Shown piece by piece: positions 18,553 to 28,518 of a stretch of 64,000 bases of DNA. The translations under genes were made by a program, and so were the position numbers. Numbering within the stretch: position 1 is the stretch's first letter; every line of letters starts with the position of its first letter. The notes under the pieces were generated by a model. The model had not been told where the DNA came from. It saw only the letters and a program-made list of their open reading frames with translations, and made no database searches. The stretch comes from Pectobacterium wasabiae CFBP 3304 (GTDB lineage: Bacteria; Pseudomonadota; Gammaproteobacteria; Enterobacterales; Enterobacteriaceae), in the NCBI RefSeq assembly GCF_001742185.1, contig NZ_CP015750.1:3286001-3350000 (forward strand). Reading direction: 5' to 3'.

Positions 18553-19452
18553 ATGAACTTATCGATAAAACAATTACGGGCCTTTATCGCGTTGACGGAA
18601 ACCGATAATTTCACACGTGCCGCTCAGAAAATAAATTTATCTCAGCCGGCATTTAGTTCGCTCATTGCCGGGTTAGAAGAAGAGGTCGGCTATCGGTTAT
18701 TTGACCGTGATACACGCAAAGTACAGCTCAATGCAGACGGGATCCATTTCATTGATATTGCCCGTCGGCTGGTGCAAACCCATGACGATGCCGTCGGTGA
18801 GATCAAGTCTTATGCCACGGGGTATAAAGGAAATATTGTGCTGGCGGTGCTACCGTCAATGGCGGTGAAATGGTTGCCCCAGGTGCTAGCACAGTATCAC
18901 CGCGCTTATCCCAAAATTAAGGTTGAACTGCTGGATACGCAGTGGGATCGCTGCCTGAAAGCCGTGCTGGATGGTCGTGCCGATCTGGCGCTGACGGCAG
19001 GGCAACCATCACCGGGAACGTTCAGCTCCCGTATGCTGTTTGCCGACAGTTTTTATCTGATCTGCCATAATTCGCATCCGCTGGCGGGGCGCGACAGCGT
19101 TGATGTGACTGATGTGGTGCAGTATCCGTTTGTTGGGTTCTGCAAAGGCACCAGCATCAGGCAGTACACCGATCAGCTTATTGAACCGGAAGGTTTTAAC
19201 TACGTGCTGGAAGTGCGCCAGTTGACCACCATGATGGGGCTGGTGGCGGCAGATTATGGCGTGAGTATTGTGACGGGGCTGACGCTGTTCCAGTTCCAGC
19301 ACAAAGATATTGCGATTATTCCGTTTCGGGATTTATCGCTGCAGCGCGGCATCTATCTGGTGACGGATAGGGAGCGCCAACTGTCAGTGTGCGCGAAAGA
19401 GTTTTATGATTTTCTTCTGGATAGGGCGGAAAGTTTTGTTCCCGCCGCGTGA
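18553..19452 (+). CDS. LysR-family transcriptional regulator of the citMHS-atuA operon
   Basis: A 299-residue LTTR with an N-terminal winged HTH (MNLSIKQLRAFIALTETDNF, then AAQKINLSQPAFSSLIAGLE) and a periplasmic-binding-protein-like effector domain from ~90. An open frame starts at 18484, but the ATG at 18553 gives the canonical LTTR N-terminus. Divergent from the transporter operon, the classic arrangement for a regulator that activates its neighbour in response to an imported acid or an intermediate. Effector unknown. Confidence 0.93.
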   Translation: MNLSIKQLRAFIALTETDNFTRAAQKINLSQPAFSSLIAGLEEEVGYRLFDRDTRKVQLNADGIHFIDIARRLVQTHDDAVGEIKSYATGYKGNIVLAVLPSMAVKWLPQVLAQYHRAYPKIKVELLDTQWDRCLKAVLDGRADLALTAGQPSPGTFSSRMLFADSFYLICHNSHPLAGRDSVDVTDVVQYPFVGFCKGTSIRQYTDQLIEPEGFNYVLEVRQLTTMMGLVAADYGVSIVTGLTLFQFQHKDIAIIPFRDLSLQRGIYLVTDRERQLSVCAKEFYDFLLDRAESFVPAA

Positions 19453-19456
19453 GGAT

Positions 19457-19503
19457 CCAAACCGCCTGCGGCGTGGGGCTTAGCTCACGTACAGGCGGTT
19501 TGG
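19457..19503. terminator. Long inverted repeat between convergent lysR and ypfN
   Basis: Perfect 12-bp arms CCAAACCGCCTG (19457-19468) and CAGGCGGTTTGG (19492-19503) around a 23-base loop. It lies immediately after lysR and before the ypfN stop, so it may end both transcripts. No clear T-tract. Confidence 0.5.
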
Positions 19504-19515
19504 CGATGACGGGTA

Positions 19516-19710
19516 TCAGCGTTTTTTCTGCGGCCAGTCGTCGTCTTCTTCATTGTCCCATTTGTCGTTGTTGTCACGATGCGGGGGCAATTTCGGTTTG
19601 TTGAGTAGAAAACGCGTATGGTCAACGTTGCGCAATTCTTTGATGCCGTTAATCAGCATGCCTATCAGGATAACCAGAATTATCCACCAGTAATCAGCCA
19701 GCCATGCCAT
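19516..19710 (-). CDS. ypfN: YpfN, UPF0370 small membrane protein
   Basis: A 64-residue protein: one N-terminal membrane helix ([16 protein letters not shown]), then a charged, acidic C-terminal tail ([17 protein letters not shown]). This matches the UPF0370/YpfN family. Function unknown. It starts 2 bp after the M15 peptidase stop, so it is the last gene of yffB-dapE-M15-ypfN. In E. coli ypfN follows dapE directly. Confidence 0.93.
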   Translation of the reverse strand: MAWLADYWWIILVILIGMLINGIKELRNVDHTRFLLNKPKLPPHRDNNDKWDNEEDDDWPQKKR

Positions 19711-19712
19711 GG

Positions 19713-20387
19713 TTACGCCTCATCAACGTTATGAATGTAACGGGTAAACAGTTGCGACAAGTGCTGGCGAAGCCAGTCATGGCCGGCAATATCTTCATCT
19801 TGCCAGGCGACAAGGATGAGGTCAGGAGTCAACTGTTCTTCCGCATACTGTGCTAATGGATAATAGCTGATATGCCAGGGTTCGACTGCGACCCCGCCGA
19901 GATCGTGCGCATAAGGCCGATAAAAACCATATTCATGCATGTGCGCACTCAGCCACGCATTCAGTGCGGAAAAATAACCACCTTCTTCATATTCCCACGG
20001 CTCCAACTGGAGCGAACTGCCTGTGGGTAATAAATCAGGATCGTAAATATCAAGATCGCTGCCCCAATGGTGACGACTGGATCCGGGCATGGCAGACCAA
20101 CGCAGAATCGCTTCACAACGCTCGCCGTCGTCCAGAGACGAGATATCTAGCGGTTGGCTGTTGGCATCCATGACGGGACGTTCGCCGCGAAACTTACTAT
20201 TCCAGATTTGACGCTGGCGCTCGAAATCACGAAACGTGCTGGCAGGCTGTAGGTTGAATCCTGCCGTTTTTGCCGCCTGCTGTAACGCCAGAAACGCGGT
20301 TACCGCCTCCGGTTGAAGACGATGACGGCCGTGCAAAGCGACCAAATGCTGGTCGCTTTTACCGGTTAACATAGCTGGCGTCATCAT
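19713..20387 (-). CDS. M15 family metallopeptidase (VanY-type D,D-carboxypeptidase-like)
   Basis: A 223-224 residue protein with the two zinc signatures of the family: [12 protein letters not shown] (SxHxxGxxxD, ~residues 104-115) and EPWHISY (ExWH). The family cleaves D-Ala-D-Ala type peptides. I see no signal peptide from the chosen start, so the substrate could be a cytoplasmic muropeptide. The start at 20387 or 20384 overlaps the dapE stop (ATGA), meaning coupled translation. An earlier in-frame Met at 20456 lies deep inside dapE and is unlikely. This gene is inserted between dapE and ypfN relative to E. coli. Confidence 0.87.
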   Translation of the reverse strand: MMTPAMLTGKSDQHLVALHGRHRLQPEAVTAFLALQQAAKTAGFNLQPASTFRDFERQRQIWNSKFRGERPVMDANSQPLDISSLDDGERCEAILRWSAMPGSSRHHWGSDLDIYDPDLLPTGSSLQLEPWEYEEGGYFSALNAWLSAHMHEYGFYRPYAHDLGGVAVEPWHISYYPLAQYAEEQLTPDLILVAWQDEDIAGHDWLRQHLSQLFTRYIHNVDEA

Positions 20388-21511
20388 GCGATGAGCTGCT
20401 CCATAATGCGCTGGTACATCCGGCTTAGCAGTTGCAGGTCTGCCGCGCTGACGCATTCGTCCACTTTATGGATCGTGGCGTTGACGGGGCCGAGTTCAAC
20501 CACCTGTGCACCCATGCGAGCAATGAAACGGCCATCGGAGGTGCCGCCATTCGTCAGCAGTTCTGGGGTAACTTCGTTGTAATGCTTGACAGCATTTACT
20601 ACGGCATCGACCAGTTCGCCGCGTGCGGTCAGGAATGGCTGGCCGGAGAGTTTCCAGTCGATGGTGTAATTAAGCTGGTGGCGATCCAGTAATTCCGCTA
20701 CACGCTGCTGGATTAATACATCCGTTAATTCGGTGCTGAAACGGAAATTAAATTGCACAAACAGTTCGCCGGGGATGACGTTATTGCTGCCAGTGCCCGC
20801 CTGAATATTGGCGATTTGCATGGTGGTTGGTGGGAAGAAATCATTACCCCGATCCCACTCGGTGGCGATCAGCTCGTTGAGTGCCGGAGTTGCACGATGA
20901 ACAGGGTTGTCTGCCAGATGCGGATAAGCAACGTGCCCTTGCACGCCGTGTACGCGTAGATTCGCGGTGATAGAGCCACGACGGCCGTTTTTCACCACGT
21001 CGCCCACGACATGCGTACTGGACGGTTCGCCGACCAGACAGTAGTCCAACCGCTCGTTACGTGCCATCAGCGCATCAACTACTTTTACAGTACCGTTAAC
21101 AGCACTGGCTTCTTCGTCCGACGTAATCAGAAACGCCAGACGCCCCTGATGGTTGGGGTGAGCGGCGACGAACCGCTCGGCGGCAATCACCATGGCGGCC
21201 AGTGAACCTTTCATGTCTGCCGCGCCGCGGCCGTACAACATGCCGTCACGAATGATGGGTTCAAACGGCGGATGCTGCCAGTGTTTTTCATCGCCGCTGG
21301 GAACCACGTCGGTGTGTCCGGCGAAGGCCAGCGTTTTTCCGGTGCCGCGCCATGCCCAGAAATTTTGGGTATCGCCAAAATCCATCGCTTCGACGGTAAA
21401 GCCGATCGCCGTCAGGCGTTCAATCATGAGCGCCTGACAGCCCTCGTCGTTCGGGCTGAGGGAAGGGCGTTTAATTAACTGTTGAGCAAGCTCTATGACT
21501 GGGCAAGACAC
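20384..21511 (-). CDS. dapE: Succinyl-diaminopimelate desuccinylase
   Basis: Dinuclear zinc hydrolase that releases succinate from N-succinyl-LL-diaminopimelate in the lysine pathway. Metal ligands are visible in [27 protein letters not shown] and [11 protein letters not shown], with the C-terminal NATIHKVDE. 375 residues. The family start [12 protein letters not shown] is reached with the GTG codon at 21511, which lies one base after the yffB stop. An upstream Met at 21580 would extend into yffB and is not conserved. It supplies the same pathway as dapA at 3519. Confidence 0.96.
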   Translation of the reverse strand: MSCPVIELAQQLIKRPSLSPNDEGCQALMIERLTAIGFTVEAMDFGDTQNFWAWRGTGKTLAFAGHTDVVPSGDEKHWQHPPFEPIIRDGMLYGRGAADMKGSLAAMVIAAERFVAAHPNHQGRLAFLITSDEEASAVNGTVKVVDALMARNERLDYCLVGEPSSTHVVGDVVKNGRRGSITANLRVHGVQGHVAYPHLADNPVHRATPALNELIATEWDRGNDFFPPTTMQIANIQAGTGSNNVIPGELFVQFNFRFSTELTDVLIQQRVAELLDRHQLNYTIDWKLSGQPFLTARGELVDAVVNAVKHYNEVTPELLTNGGTSDGRFIARMGAQVVELGPVNATIHKVDECVSAADLQLLSRMYQRIMEQLIA

Positions 21512-21512
21512 G

Positions 21513-21890
21513 TTATTTGTTCTCCGCAATAAATTTCTGATAGCTATCGATACTAAACCCAAGCAGTGCATTACCGTCATCGGTAATCAGTAAAGGCCGT
21601 TTAATCACCGCTGGCTGTTCCAGCATCAGATTTTTGGCGGCCTCTGCGCTGTCGCGGGTATCGCTATTGATCTGTTCACGCAGTTCTTCACTGAGTTTAC
21701 GCCAGGTCGTTCCGCGCGTGTTGAGTAAGGCCTGAAACCCCAGTTGGTCGATAAAACGCTGTAGCTGCTGTTCATCCAGACTATCGGCACGGTAATCATG
21801 GAAGTGGTACGCCACCTGTTGATCCTCCAGCCAGCGGCGCGCTTTCTTGATGGTGTCACAATTTTTAATGCCGTACATAGTCAGCGCCAT
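21513..21890 (-). CDS. yffB: YffB, ArsC-family thioredoxin-fold protein
   Basis: A 125-residue member of the ArsC/Spx-like family with the N-terminal cysteine motif [15 protein letters not shown] and the conserved [12 protein letters not shown] and [17 protein letters not shown]. Arsenate reduction is not shown for this subfamily; glutathione-dependent thiol chemistry is suggested. The start at 21890 ([11 protein letters not shown]) fits the family; an open frame runs back to 21983. First gene of the dapE operon. Confidence 0.92.
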   Translation of the reverse strand: MALTMYGIKNCDTIKKARRWLEDQQVAYHFHDYRADSLDEQQLQRFIDQLGFQALLNTRGTTWRKLSEELREQINSDTRDSAEAAKNLMLEQPAVIKRPLLITDDGNALLGFSIDSYQKFIAENK

Positions 21891-22064
21891 AGGGGTAAAA
21901 TCCTTCTGCTTATTGATTTGCATGACGATTGCTGTGTCGAACAGCATAGCCTCACAGGGCTCGATCGTGCGATAGCCCAGCATGCCGAAAAAAGGCGGGG
22001 AGATCTACTGTGAACTGTGTGGCAGAAATAGACGCCAGTACACTTTTTATACTTTCATAACACT

Positions 22065-22093
22065 TTTACCTGATTAAAAAGTGTGCGTATAAT
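22065..22093 (+). promoter_or_regulatory. Sigma-70 promoter of ypfM
   Basis: A perfect -10 TATAAT (22088-22093) with a partial -35 TTTACC (22065-22070) and a 17-base spacer, about 30 bp before ypfM. Confidence 0.75.
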
Positions 22094-22122
22094 ATGTCGC
22101 CGTTAATCACCAAGAGGTTCAC

Positions 22123-22182
22123 ATGGTAGAAGTAGAAGTAAGCACTTGGAAAGATTTTATTGAAGCAATGTTACGCAAATAA
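22123..22182 (+). CDS. ypfM: YpfM microprotein (19 residues)
   Basis: A 19-codon frame encoding MVEVEVSTWKDFIEAMLRK. Its second half (WKDFIE.MLRK) matches the E. coli small protein YpfM as I remember it; the N-terminal acidic part varies. It has an AAGAGG ribosome site 6 bases before the ATG, a consensus promoter upstream and a strong terminator 50 bp downstream, so it is a self-contained monocistronic unit. It also sits beside yffB, as in E. coli. Function unknown. Confidence 0.88.
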   Translation: MVEVEVSTWKDFIEAMLRK

Positions 22183-22233
22183 TAACGAGAAGTACCGATA
22201 GTCATTGCATACCAGGAATAAAATCATACGAAT

Positions 22234-22267
22234 AAGCAGTATTGAGTCTCTCAATACTGCTTTTTTT
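22234..22267 (+). terminator. Rho-independent terminator of ypfM
   Basis: Perfect 13-bp stem AAGCAGTATTGAG/CTCAATACTGCTT with a 3-base loop, followed by TTTTTT. Confidence 0.93.
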
Positions 22268-22347
22268 CTATGTAAAAAGAGGAAACCTGAGTAAATAAAA
22301 GAGGCTATTATTAGCTAGCGTGCGAATTTTATTTTTCTCTATTTAAT

Positions 22348-23058
22348 TCATAGTGATGACTGATTAAGTGCGAATTTCGCTGCGGCAATCGCGTGGAGCT
22401 TGCTGGTATCAAAAAGAGGAACTTTCGCATCCTGGGCACTGATTAACAGCGGGATCTCCGTACAGCCAAGAATGATACCTTCCGCACCTTGCTGTTCAAG
22501 CTGCTGGATGATGTCCCGATAAGCTTGCCGCGAGGTGTCGTTAATGTTCCCTAGGCACAGTTCGTCATAAATGATGCGATTAACTAATTCTTTCCCCTTC
22601 GTGTCGGGAACAATCACATCCACGCCAAACCGTTCCTGAATTCGCTGACGATAAAAGTCTTGCTCCATCGTGTAGCGGGTGCCAAGCAAACCGACTTTCT
22701 TCAATCCGTGTTGTTTCAGGCTGGCACCGGTAGCATCGGCAATATGTAAAAGGGGAAGTTGACTGGCGTGTTCGACCTCATCAGCGACTTTATGCATAGT
22801 GTTAGTACAGATGACGATAGCGTCTGCCCCCGCCTGACGTAATCCTATGGCGATATTACCCAGCACGATAGCGGCTTGCGCCCAATCCCCCTGTGACTGC
22901 AATTGTTCTATCTCGTGAAAATCAACGCTGTGAAGGATGATTTTGGCGGAGTGCAGGCCACCCAGTTGGTTTTTCACATACTCATTGATAATGCGGTAAT
23001 ACGGGATAGTGGATTCCCAACTCATACCCCCGATCAGACCCAGCGTTTTACTTACCAT
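22348..23058 (-). CDS. Aspartate/glutamate racemase family protein (YgeA-like)
   Basis: A 236-residue cofactor-independent amino-acid racemase. The N-terminal signature GLIGGMSWESTIPYY is present. The two catalytic cysteines sit in VICTNTMHKVA and ILGCTEIPLL, as in broad-specificity YgeA/RacD enzymes. The start at 23058 (MVSKTLGLIGG) follows a GGGAGAC ribosome site; an earlier Met at 23181 would add a tail that is not part of the family. It stands alone between ypfM and cspE. Substrate not predictable from motifs. Confidence 0.9.
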   Translation of the reverse strand: MVSKTLGLIGGMSWESTIPYYRIINEYVKNQLGGLHSAKIILHSVDFHEIEQLQSQGDWAQAAIVLGNIAIGLRQAGADAIVICTNTMHKVADEVEHASQLPLLHIADATGASLKQHGLKKVGLLGTRYTMEQDFYRQRIQERFGVDVIVPDTKGKELVNRIIYDELCLGNINDTSRQAYRDIIQQLEQQGAEGIILGCTEIPLLISAQDAKVPLFDTSKLHAIAAAKFALNQSSL

Positions 23059-23276
23059 AGTGTCTCCCTTCGATATCATAAAAAGTAATGAACCAGCCAG
23101 AACTGAACTCTCTGTGCTCTGCATCGGGTTAAAATAGGACAACCGAGTTATCAGGTATACATTTTTAGCGACTTTTATCACTTTTTATCCAACTTCAACT
23201 GGACAAAAGGTCAATCTATTGTTGTACTGTACCTGACACAGATTTTGTGTCTTTCATTCATGTAAAGGTAAGTTTG

Positions 23277-23486
23277 ATGTCTAAGATTAAAGGTAGTGTT
23301 AAGTGGTTTAATGAGTCGAAAGGCTTCGGTTTCATTACTCCAGAAGACGGTAGCAAAGATGTGTTCGTACACTTCTCTGCAATCCAGAGCAATGGTTTCA
23401 AAACTCTGGCTGAAGGTCAGCGTGTAGAGTTCGAAATCACTGATGGTGCCAAAGGTCCTTCTGCTGCTAACGTTAACGCTATTTAA
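23277..23486 (+). CDS. cspE: Cold-shock-domain protein CspE
   Basis: A 69-residue single cold-shock domain with both RNA-binding motifs, [11 protein letters not shown] (RNP1) and VFVHFSAIQ (RNP2). The sequence ([16 protein letters not shown]) is closest to CspE/CspC rather than CspA. RNA chaperone and antiterminator in the cytoplasm. The start at 23277 has AAGGTAAG upstream. Neighbours crcB and tatE, as in E. coli, support the cspE assignment. Confidence 0.95.
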   Translation: MSKIKGSVKWFNESKGFGFITPEDGSKDVFVHFSAIQSNGFKTLAEGQRVEFEITDGAKGPSAANVNAI

Positions 23487-23504
23487 TTATACCGATTTCG
23501 TGAA

Positions 23505-23530
23505 AAACCCGCCGATGGCGGGTTTTTTTT
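23505..23530 (+). terminator. Rho-independent terminator of cspE
   Basis: AAACCCGCC/GGCGGGTTT stem with a 3-base loop and a run of eight T, 18 bp after the cspE stop. Confidence 0.93.
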
Positions 23531-23549
23531 CACCATTTTCCACGTTATA

Positions 23550-23933
23550 TCAATGTGTTGTTGCCCACGTGACCAGCGCAAACGCCAGCGCAGTCATGAG
23601 TAACGACCCCGCTAGATTCAACAGCACGTGCAATCCTGCTGCCATCAACTGCCCGCTTTGCAGAAATATAACGACTTCTGCTGAAAAGGTAGAGAATGTC
23701 GTTAAGCCGCCGCACAGCCCGGTGGTAATCAATAATTTCCAGTCCTGATCGAGATGAGGATGGCGCAGGAAGAAAGCTAGCGCGCCGCCAATAACGAAAG
23801 CCCCAATCAAGTTGGCAAGCAGTGTCCCCAACGGTAGCGTTGGATATAGATTGTTAAACTTAACGCCCAACTGCCAGCGCGCTACGCTGCCGACGCCGCC
23901 ACCAATAAATACCGCGAGTAATGTACTAAGCAT
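23550..23933 (-). CDS. crcB: CrcB/Fluc fluoride channel
   Basis: A 127-residue membrane protein with four helices, forming a dual-topology dimer that exports fluoride. It shows [13 protein letters not shown] at the N-terminus and the channel signature [17 protein letters not shown] around residue 75. Convergent with cspE. No fluoride riboswitch was recognised upstream. Confidence 0.95.
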   Translation of the reverse strand: MLSTLLAVFIGGGVGSVARWQLGVKFNNLYPTLPLGTLLANLIGAFVIGGALAFFLRHPHLDQDWKLLITTGLCGGLTTFSTFSAEVVIFLQSGQLMAAGLHVLLNLAGSLLMTALAFALVTWATTH

Positions 23934-24375
23934 AGGAACCTTTCTTGGATTGCTTTTGCATGGATTTTTTGCGATCTCGGAGAGTCTTGGGCAGGGCGCT
24001 ACACCCTCTCTGCGAGGCGGACATAGACACCGTTAGCTGAGTGGTGGCTGTTCAGGCTATCAGTATTGTGGCCGCGCTAGGGTAGGGAGGAATGCTATCT
24101 CCGCTTCAGTGTGAAAAGTTTACGCCGTCAGACAGTATTTTTGTAGTGATGTCGAAAGGGAAAGTGGTAAAGGGATCTGAATACGTGCGAAAGCACGCTC
24201 TCATACGTCTTACTTTGTTACAGATGGCAATTGTGTCGTGCTGCGTAAGGTTTTACATAGAGGACATAGGATACAAAGAATTTTTTCGACAACCATTTTT
24301 TTCGATAACCATTGTCGACAAGTACGTGTTCTCGTTTGCTGGCGTCTCCAGCCTCTGTAAATCAGGTAGGTTCGT
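23934..24375. other. Intergenic region between divergent crcB and tatE
   Basis: 442 bp with no convincing gene. It holds the promoters of both genes. A frame at 24092-24409 overlaps tatE and is not conserved with anything I know. Region 23975-24060 has several short GC-rich pairings but no structure I can name. Confidence 0.45.
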
Positions 24376-24573
24376 ATGGAAGGTATCAGTATTGCCAAAC
24401 TGTTGGTGATTGGCGCATTAATCGTTCTGCTGTTTGGTACAAATAAGCTTCGCAGTTTAGGCGGTGATTTGGGCGCGGCGATTAAAGGTTTTAAGAAGGC
24501 GATGAATGACGAGCAACCGGCGAAGACGGATGACACGACTGCGCTGAATGATTCATCACACAAAGGATCCTGA
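24376..24573 (+). CDS. tatE: TatE/TatA-type twin-arginine translocase subunit
   Basis: A 65-residue protein: N-terminal membrane helix ([17 protein letters not shown]), hinge [20 protein letters not shown] (amphipathic helix) and a charged tail. It is a single-copy TatA paralogue, called TatE from its location beside lipA, away from tatABC. It forms part of the Tat pore for folded proteins. Terminator directly downstream. Confidence 0.94.
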   Translation: MEGISIAKLLVIGALIVLLFGTNKLRSLGGDLGAAIKGFKKAMNDEQPAKTDDTTALNDSSHKGS

Positions 24574-24589
24574 GCGCGCATTGCACAGC

Positions 24590-24619
24590 AAAACGGACGG
24601 TAATGACCGTCCGTTTTTT
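24590..24619 (+). terminator. Rho-independent terminator of tatE
   Basis: AAAACGGACGGT/ACCGTCCGTTTT stem with a short loop, then T run; it may serve lipA on the other strand in part. Confidence 0.9.
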
Positions 24620-24655
24620 ATGCCACACAAAAAATGTGTAAATATGTATGAGCGC

Positions 24656-25621
24656 TTATTTTACTTCAATACCCTTTGCCTGTAAGTCGGCATGGTAGGA
24701 TGAGCGAACGAACGGGCCGCAGGCTGCATGGGTAAAGCCCATTGCCATCGCTTCAGCTTTCATCTCATCGAATTCATCCGGGCTGACGTAGCGCTGTACC
24801 GGCAGGTGATGGCGGCTTGGCTGTAAATATTGTCCCAGCGTCAGCATCGTCACACCGTGGCGGCGCAGGTCACGCATGACTTCCACGATTTCAGCATTGG
24901 TTTCCCCCAATCCCACCATCAGACCAGATTTGGTCGGGATATCGGGATGTGCGCTCTTGAAGTTTTCCAGCAGCTTCAGCGACCATTCATAGTTCGCACC
25001 AGGGCGGACTTGACGGTAAACGCGCGGCACGTTTTCCAGGTTGTGGTTGAACACATCCGGCGGCGTGGCAGTCAAGATCTCTAACGCACGATCCATACGG
25101 CCACGGAAGTCTGGCACCAGCGTTTCGATACGAATATGCGGATTCTTGCGGCGAATAGCGCTAATACAATCTGCAAAGTGCTGTGCTCCACCGTCGCGCA
25201 GGTCATCACGGTCAACGGAGGTGATCACGACATAGCGCAAGCCCATGTCATGGATGGTCTGTGCCAGTTTTTCAGGCTCATTGGCATCCGGCGTAAGCGG
25301 GCGACCGTGGGCAACATCACAGAATGGGCAGCGACGTGTACAAATGGCACCCAGGATCATGAAGGTGGCGGTGCCGTGGTTGAAACACTCTGCCAGATTA
25401 GGACAAGACGCTTCTTCACAAACTGAGTGCAACCCGTTTTTGCGCATGGCTGCTTTGATTCCCTGAATACGGCTCGAATCCGCTGGAAGTTTAATCTTCA
25501 TCCATTCAGGTTTGCGCAGAAGCTCTTGGCGTTCGGTGACGACGGTACGTACCGGGATTAGCGCCATCTTATCGGCATCGCGGTATTTGACACCGCGTTC
25601 GATCTGAATCGGTTTACTCAT
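24656..25621 (-). CDS. lipA: Lipoyl synthase
   Basis: Radical-SAM enzyme inserting two sulfurs into protein-bound octanoate. 321 residues. Auxiliary cluster cysteines are in [12 protein letters not shown], the radical-SAM cluster in CTRRCPFC, and the C-terminal serine in VRSSYHAD. It works after LipB, encoded 227 bp upstream on the same strand. The gap (25622-25848) is AT-rich with no gene, and probably holds a separate lipA promoter. Confidence 0.97.
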   Translation of the reverse strand: MSKPIQIERGVKYRDADKMALIPVRTVVTERQELLRKPEWMKIKLPADSSRIQGIKAAMRKNGLHSVCEEASCPNLAECFNHGTATFMILGAICTRRCPFCDVAHGRPLTPDANEPEKLAQTIHDMGLRYVVITSVDRDDLRDGGAQHFADCISAIRRKNPHIRIETLVPDFRGRMDRALEILTATPPDVFNHNLENVPRVYRQVRPGANYEWSLKLLENFKSAHPDIPTKSGLMVGLGETNAEIVEVMRDLRRHGVTMLTLGQYLQPSRHHLPVQRYVSPDEFDEMKAEAMAMGFTHAACGPFVRSSYHADLQAKGIEVK

Positions 25622-25848
25622 GTTTGCGTAAGTTCCAGTTCTGAATCGTTTCTTTAAATTTATTATTCAAATTCAAAGGATTATGTTTTTAGTTAAACTT
25701 TTTTTTAAAAAACTATAAAAATTATATCATCTTGCCTAACGACAATCAGCCTTTGCGCGATCAAAATGAAGAAATTATGTGAATAAAATGTAATTTATCA
25801 AAAAATGATCGTCTAACCGACTGATTTTTATTGACAGGATGAAACAGA

Positions 25849-26532
25849 TTAACCAGAAAGCGGTTCACCCTGTGTGTCCAGATTCCAAGGAATACATTCG
25901 GGTGCAGAATAGCCGACTAGCTGTAAAAAGGTGTTTACCAGCACGGGGGCGGTATCATCCAGCGTGACGCCCGGCACCAGATCGCTTATCTGCGTCATCT
26001 CCATACCGGCGTAACCACAGGGATTAATGCGCAGGAAAGGAGAGAGGTCCATGGCGATATTCAGCGCTAGCCCGTGAAAAGAGCACCCTTTGCGGATACG
26101 CAGTCCTAGCGAGCAAATCTTGCGCTCGCCCACATAGACGCCGGGTGCATCAGGGCGCGCATGGGCTTCAATCTGGAAGTGTGCCAGTGTACCAATCACA
26201 GTATTTTCAATCGCAGTGACGAGCTGACGAACGCCGAGCTTGCGGCGTTTTAGGTCAATCAACACGTACATGACCTGTTGTCCGGGGCCGTGGTAGGTCA
26301 CCTGACCGCCTCTGTCACTCTGAATCACGGGAATGTCACCGGGCATGAGGACATGTTCGGCTTTGCCCGCCTGACCTTGTGTGAACACGCGAGGGTGCTG
26401 AACCAGCCAGAGCTCGTCTGGGGTTTTATCATCACGTCGGTCGGTGAAATTATGCATCGCCAGAGAGACGGGTTCATACGGCTGTACGCCAAATTGACGC
26501 ACGATGATCTTATCCTGTAGCAAGTGTGTCAT
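25849..26532 (-). CDS. lipB: Octanoyl-ACP:protein octanoyltransferase
   Basis: Transfers octanoate from ACP to lipoyl domains. 227 residues with [14 protein letters not shown] (~72-85), the catalytic lysine K138 ([15 protein letters not shown]) and catalytic C172 ([12 protein letters not shown]). The start at 26532 ([15 protein letters not shown]) is two or three residues longer than E. coli and has only a weak ribosome site. Follows ybeD on the same strand. Confidence 0.95.
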   Translation of the reverse strand: MTHLLQDKIIVRQFGVQPYEPVSLAMHNFTDRRDDKTPDELWLVQHPRVFTQGQAGKAEHVLMPGDIPVIQSDRGGQVTYHGPGQQVMYVLIDLKRRKLGVRQLVTAIENTVIGTLAHFQIEAHARPDAPGVYVGERKICSLGLRIRKGCSFHGLALNIAMDLSPFLRINPCGYAGMEMTQISDLVPGVTLDDTAPVLVNTFLQLVGYSAPECIPWNLDTQGEPLSG

Positions 26533-26680
26533 CTTCAGGTTAAGGAAAGGTGGGGGGATTATAACGGCGGGAAGCCTCAGCGAACAGCACTATGCAAAAT
26601 TACACGGTGCTATAGGGCACAAAACTATGCTGCACTTTGTAAAGCCATGCCGCACTCGCCAATGTTCCCGCTCGTTTTTC

Positions 26681-26944
26681 TTACAGCACCATACGCACGA
26701 TGTCGATGTTGCCCAGTTCTTCATACAGCGTTTCCACCTGCTCAATATGAGTCGCCGTGATAGTGATGGAAACTGAGTGATAGTTTCCTTTGCTGCTGGG
26801 TTTGATCTGCGGGGTATAGTCGCCAGGCGCGTGACGCTGTACCACTTCAACGACCAGATCGACTAATTCCGGCTTTGCCTCACCCATAACCTTGTAGGTA
26901 AAAACACAGGGGAATTCAAGCAGTTCGTTTAATTTGGTTTTCAT
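26681..26944 (-). CDS. ybeD: YbeD, DUF493 family protein
   Basis: An 87-residue ACT-like fold protein nearly identical to E. coli YbeD ([20 protein letters not shown], then [20 protein letters not shown]). Function unknown. The start at 26944 is the conserved Met with CTGGAGCG upstream; a frame opening at 27055 runs into an ERIC repeat and is not coding. Its leader contains a hairpin (AATACGTCGG/CCGACGGTATT, 26963-26990). Confidence 0.95.
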   Translation of the reverse strand: MKTKLNELLEFPCVFTYKVMGEAKPELVDLVVEVVQRHAPGDYTPQIKPSSKGNYHSVSITITATHIEQVETLYEELGNIDIVRMVL

Positions 26945-26997
26945 TTGCGCTCCAGAGAGGGTAATACGTCGGGGTAATTCCGACGGTATTAGCACGA

Positions 26998-27195
<198 letters not shown>

Positions 27196-27209
27196 AACGA
27201 TATTATACT

Positions 27210-27243
27210 AAAAAAATTAACTCCCGCGTTCTGCGGGAGTTAA
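27210..27243 (-). terminator. Rho-independent terminator of dacA
   Basis: TTAACTCCCGC/GCGGGAGTTAA stem (27217-27243); on the minus strand it is followed by a T run (27210-27216). It lies 63 bp after the dacA stop. Confidence 0.9.
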
Positions 27244-27306
27244 GGATACATATTTATATGTGACGTTCTAGCTATATGGGGACGCTTTGGCCCCAGACAA
27301 GGGGGA

Positions 27307-28518
27307 TTAGCCGAACCAGTGGTGGAACATCAGTTTGATGTAATCGATCATACGGCCAAAGATCCCGCCTTCTTTCACTTCGTTCATGACTACCAGCGGG
27401 CGCTGATCGATGGTTTTGCCATCCAATTGGAAGTTGATGGAACCCACAACCTGATTTTTGGCTAACGGTGCATGCAGTTCCGTGTTGTCCAGAACATAGC
27501 TGGCTTTCAGATCTTTCATGCGGCCGCGTGGTATGGTCAGGTAGGCATCTTTCTCTACGCCCAATGCAACGCGGTCACTGTCGCCAAACCAGACTGGCTC
27601 AGACGCGAATTCTTTACTGGCTTTTAACGGCGCGACGGTTTCAAAGAAGCGGAAGCCCCAGGTCAGCAATTTTTTGCTTTCTGATTCACGTCCTTTAGCA
27701 TTACGCCCACCCAGTACCGCCGAAATCAGGCGCATCTGACCTTCTGTTGCCGAGGCGACCAGATTAAAGCCGGCTGATGACGTATGGCCTGTTTTGATGC
27801 CGTCAACATTCAGGCTGGAATCCCACAGCAAGCCGTTACGGTTAGGCTGGCGGATATTGTTGAATGTGAACTCTTTCTCTTTGTAGGTTGCGTACTCTTC
27901 TGGAACATCGCGGATCAGCGCCTGACCGATCAAAGCCATATCACGCGCCGAACTGAACTGACCCGGCGCATCAAGACCGTGTACAGTTTCAAAATTAGTG
28001 TTTTGCAGCCCCAGCGCTTTCACGTAACCATTCATCAGGTTAACGAAAGCATCCTGACTGCCAGCAACGTAGTCGGCCATCGCGACGCAGGCATCGTTAC
28101 CGGATTGCAGGATAATGCCGCGATTGAGTTGAGAAACAGGAACACGGTCGCCTGGCTTCAGGAACATCAGGGAAGAGCCCTGGAAGGTCGGGTTGCCGGT
28201 TGCCCAGGCATCTTTACCGACGGTAACGATGTCATTCGGGCTGATTTTTCCTGATTTAATCGCCTGACCAATAACGTAGCTGGTCATCATTTTCGTTAAG
28301 CTGGCCGGATCGCGGCGCGTGTCGGCATTCATTTCCGCCAACACTTTCCCAGAGTTGTAATCAATCAGGATGTAGGATTCAGCATCGATTTGCGGGACGC
28401 CGGGGATCATCGTTTTAAGATTGATATCTTCGGCATAGGCAAAGGAAGAGGCACTAATGACGAGCAGTGCGCCAAGCGCAGTACGCTTAGTAAAACGAGA
28501 CGTGTTTACAGTATTCAT
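27307..28518 (-). CDS. dacA: D-alanyl-D-alanine carboxypeptidase PBP5
   Basis: Trims the terminal D-Ala of peptidoglycan pentapeptides in the periplasm. Signal peptide to ~residue 29 (ISASSFAYA). Active-site S73-xx-K76 in ASLTK, SGN motif ([11 protein letters not shown]) and KTG ([11 protein letters not shown]). The C-terminal amphipathic anchor [14 protein letters not shown] binds the inner membrane. 403 residues, the normal size. It follows rlpA in the mrdA-mrdB-rlpA-dacA cluster. Confidence 0.97.
   Translation of the reverse strand: MNTVNTSRFTKRTALGALLVISASSFAYAEDINLKTMIPGVPQIDAESYILIDYNSGKVLAEMNADTRRDPASLTKMMTSYVIGQAIKSGKISPNDIVTVGKDAWATGNPTFQGSSLMFLKPGDRVPVSQLNRGIILQSGNDACVAMADYVAGSQDAFVNLMNGYVKALGLQNTNFETVHGLDAPGQFSSARDMALIGQALIRDVPEEYATYKEKEFTFNNIRQPNRNGLLWDSSLNVDGIKTGHTSSAGFNLVASATEGQMRLISAVLGGRNAKGRESESKKLLTWGFRFFETVAPLKASKEFASEPVWFGDSDRVALGVEKDAYLTIPRGRMKDLKASYVLDNTELHAPLAKNQVVGSINFQLDGKTIDQRPLVVMNEVKEGGIFGRMIDYIKLMFHHWFG

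Noticed and set aside
23934..24060. Possible fluoride riboswitch upstream of crcB
   Set aside because: The conserved fluoride-aptamer segments could not be found in the leader.
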